A stretch of 64,000 nt of DNA from Onchocerca volvulus (taxonomy: Eukaryota; Nematoda; Chromadorea; Rhabditida; Onchocercidae), in contig HG738140.1 of the NCBI GenBank assembly GCA_000499405.2, positions 6,308,158 to 6,372,157 of the forward strand, in the 5' to 3' direction. Below are positions 63,701-64,000 of the stretch, piece after piece. A program made the translations under genes and the position numbers. Below the pieces are notes generated by a model. It was not told the origin of the DNA. It saw only the letters and a program-made list of their open reading frames with translations, and did no database searches. Every line of letters starts with the position of its first letter. The first letter of the stretch is position 1.

Positions 63701-64000
63701 AAAAATTGAAGTTTTCCAAAAAAAAAAAAAATCTTTTTCTAGCCAATACTTTCAATTAATTAATTTCATCAATTTACTAAAAAGTTTTTGACAGTACTTT
63801 TGATTGCCTGTTGTAACTTTAAGTTGAATAATTTTTAGATGTAATTTAAATCGAATAATCAATAAAATATTTTTTTCATATTTAAAAAGTTTCATTATTT
63901 AATATTTTAGTTTAATGCCAGGTATAAATTTTTTTTCGAAAAATTCGATAATTTGATGTTTTAATTAAATAATTAATACTTCCTACTTAACAACCAATTA
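60749..64000. other. Gene-poor AT-rich region to window end
   Basis: Nothing recognisable as coding. A 20-bp direct repeat (CTG(C/T)GA(T/A)C(G/A)TTCCTAATTT) is present at about 60770-60815, next to the small ORF. Otherwise A/T homopolymers and simple sequence. Confidence 0.5.

Noticed and set aside
1..64000. tRNA, rRNA, CRISPR array, bacterial operon or Wolbachia-like insert
   Set aside because: No cloverleaf-like or T-arm GGTTCGAATCC-type sequence, no regularly spaced repeats, and no long intron-free bacterial ORF were seen.
1..64000. Full-length transposon
   Set aside because: No reverse transcriptase, integrase or transposase motif was found; only short hairpins and tandem repeats are present.

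Overview
The window is eukaryotic and reads as nematode, most likely a filarial (onchocercid) worm. It is very AT-rich, genes are split into many short exons, introns are mostly 60-900 nt with TTTCAG or TTTTAG acceptors, several start codons follow closely behind an unpaired acceptor of the kind used for spliced-leader trans-splicing, and the proteins look like nematode orthologues. Exon models were built by hand from splice signals, reading phase and family similarity. Species and expression cannot be seen from this sequence.

Layout: 547-3170 (+) M6/proteolipid-family four-pass membrane protein; 3946-5703 (+) BLOC-1 subunit 4-like protein with an apparent one-base frameshift; 5984-9779 (-) LUC7-like U1 snRNP splicing factor; 11785-15717 (-) phytochelatin synthase; 18682-22095 (-) START-domain lipid-transfer protein of the PCTP/STARD7 type; 24589-31592 (-) 18-exon ERMP1-like M28 metallopeptidase of the ER; 33642-39866 (+) 18-exon haspin kinase; 43534-47873 (-) KLHDC3-like kelch protein; 51931-55249 (-) secreted single-domain saposin-like protein. 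The last 8.7 kb is AT-rich with tandem repeats and no recognisable conserved gene.

The neighbours do not form one pathway; this is ordinary gene-by-gene nematode euchromatin covering membrane organisation, lysosome-related organelles, splicing, metal detoxification, lipid transfer, ER proteolysis, mitotic kinase signalling, E3 adaptor function and secreted lipid-binding or pore-forming defence. ERMP1-like and haspin are divergent and share a roughly 2 kb promoter region. BLOC1S4-like and LUC7-like converge with only 280 bp between stop codons. PCS, STARD7-like and ERMP1-like follow each other on the minus strand but are 2.5-3 kb apart, which is long for an operon.

The items most worth a second look are: a complete animal phytochelatin synthase whose catalytic-Cys exon ends at a GC donor; a phase-consistent 25-nt candidate intron in the saposin-like gene; introns that begin with long T tracts directly after the 5' splice site, including two in the LUC7 gene itself; three candidate very small genes at 8686-8916 (-), 40118-40682 (+) and 60611-60748 (-); and several short hairpins and tandem duplications.
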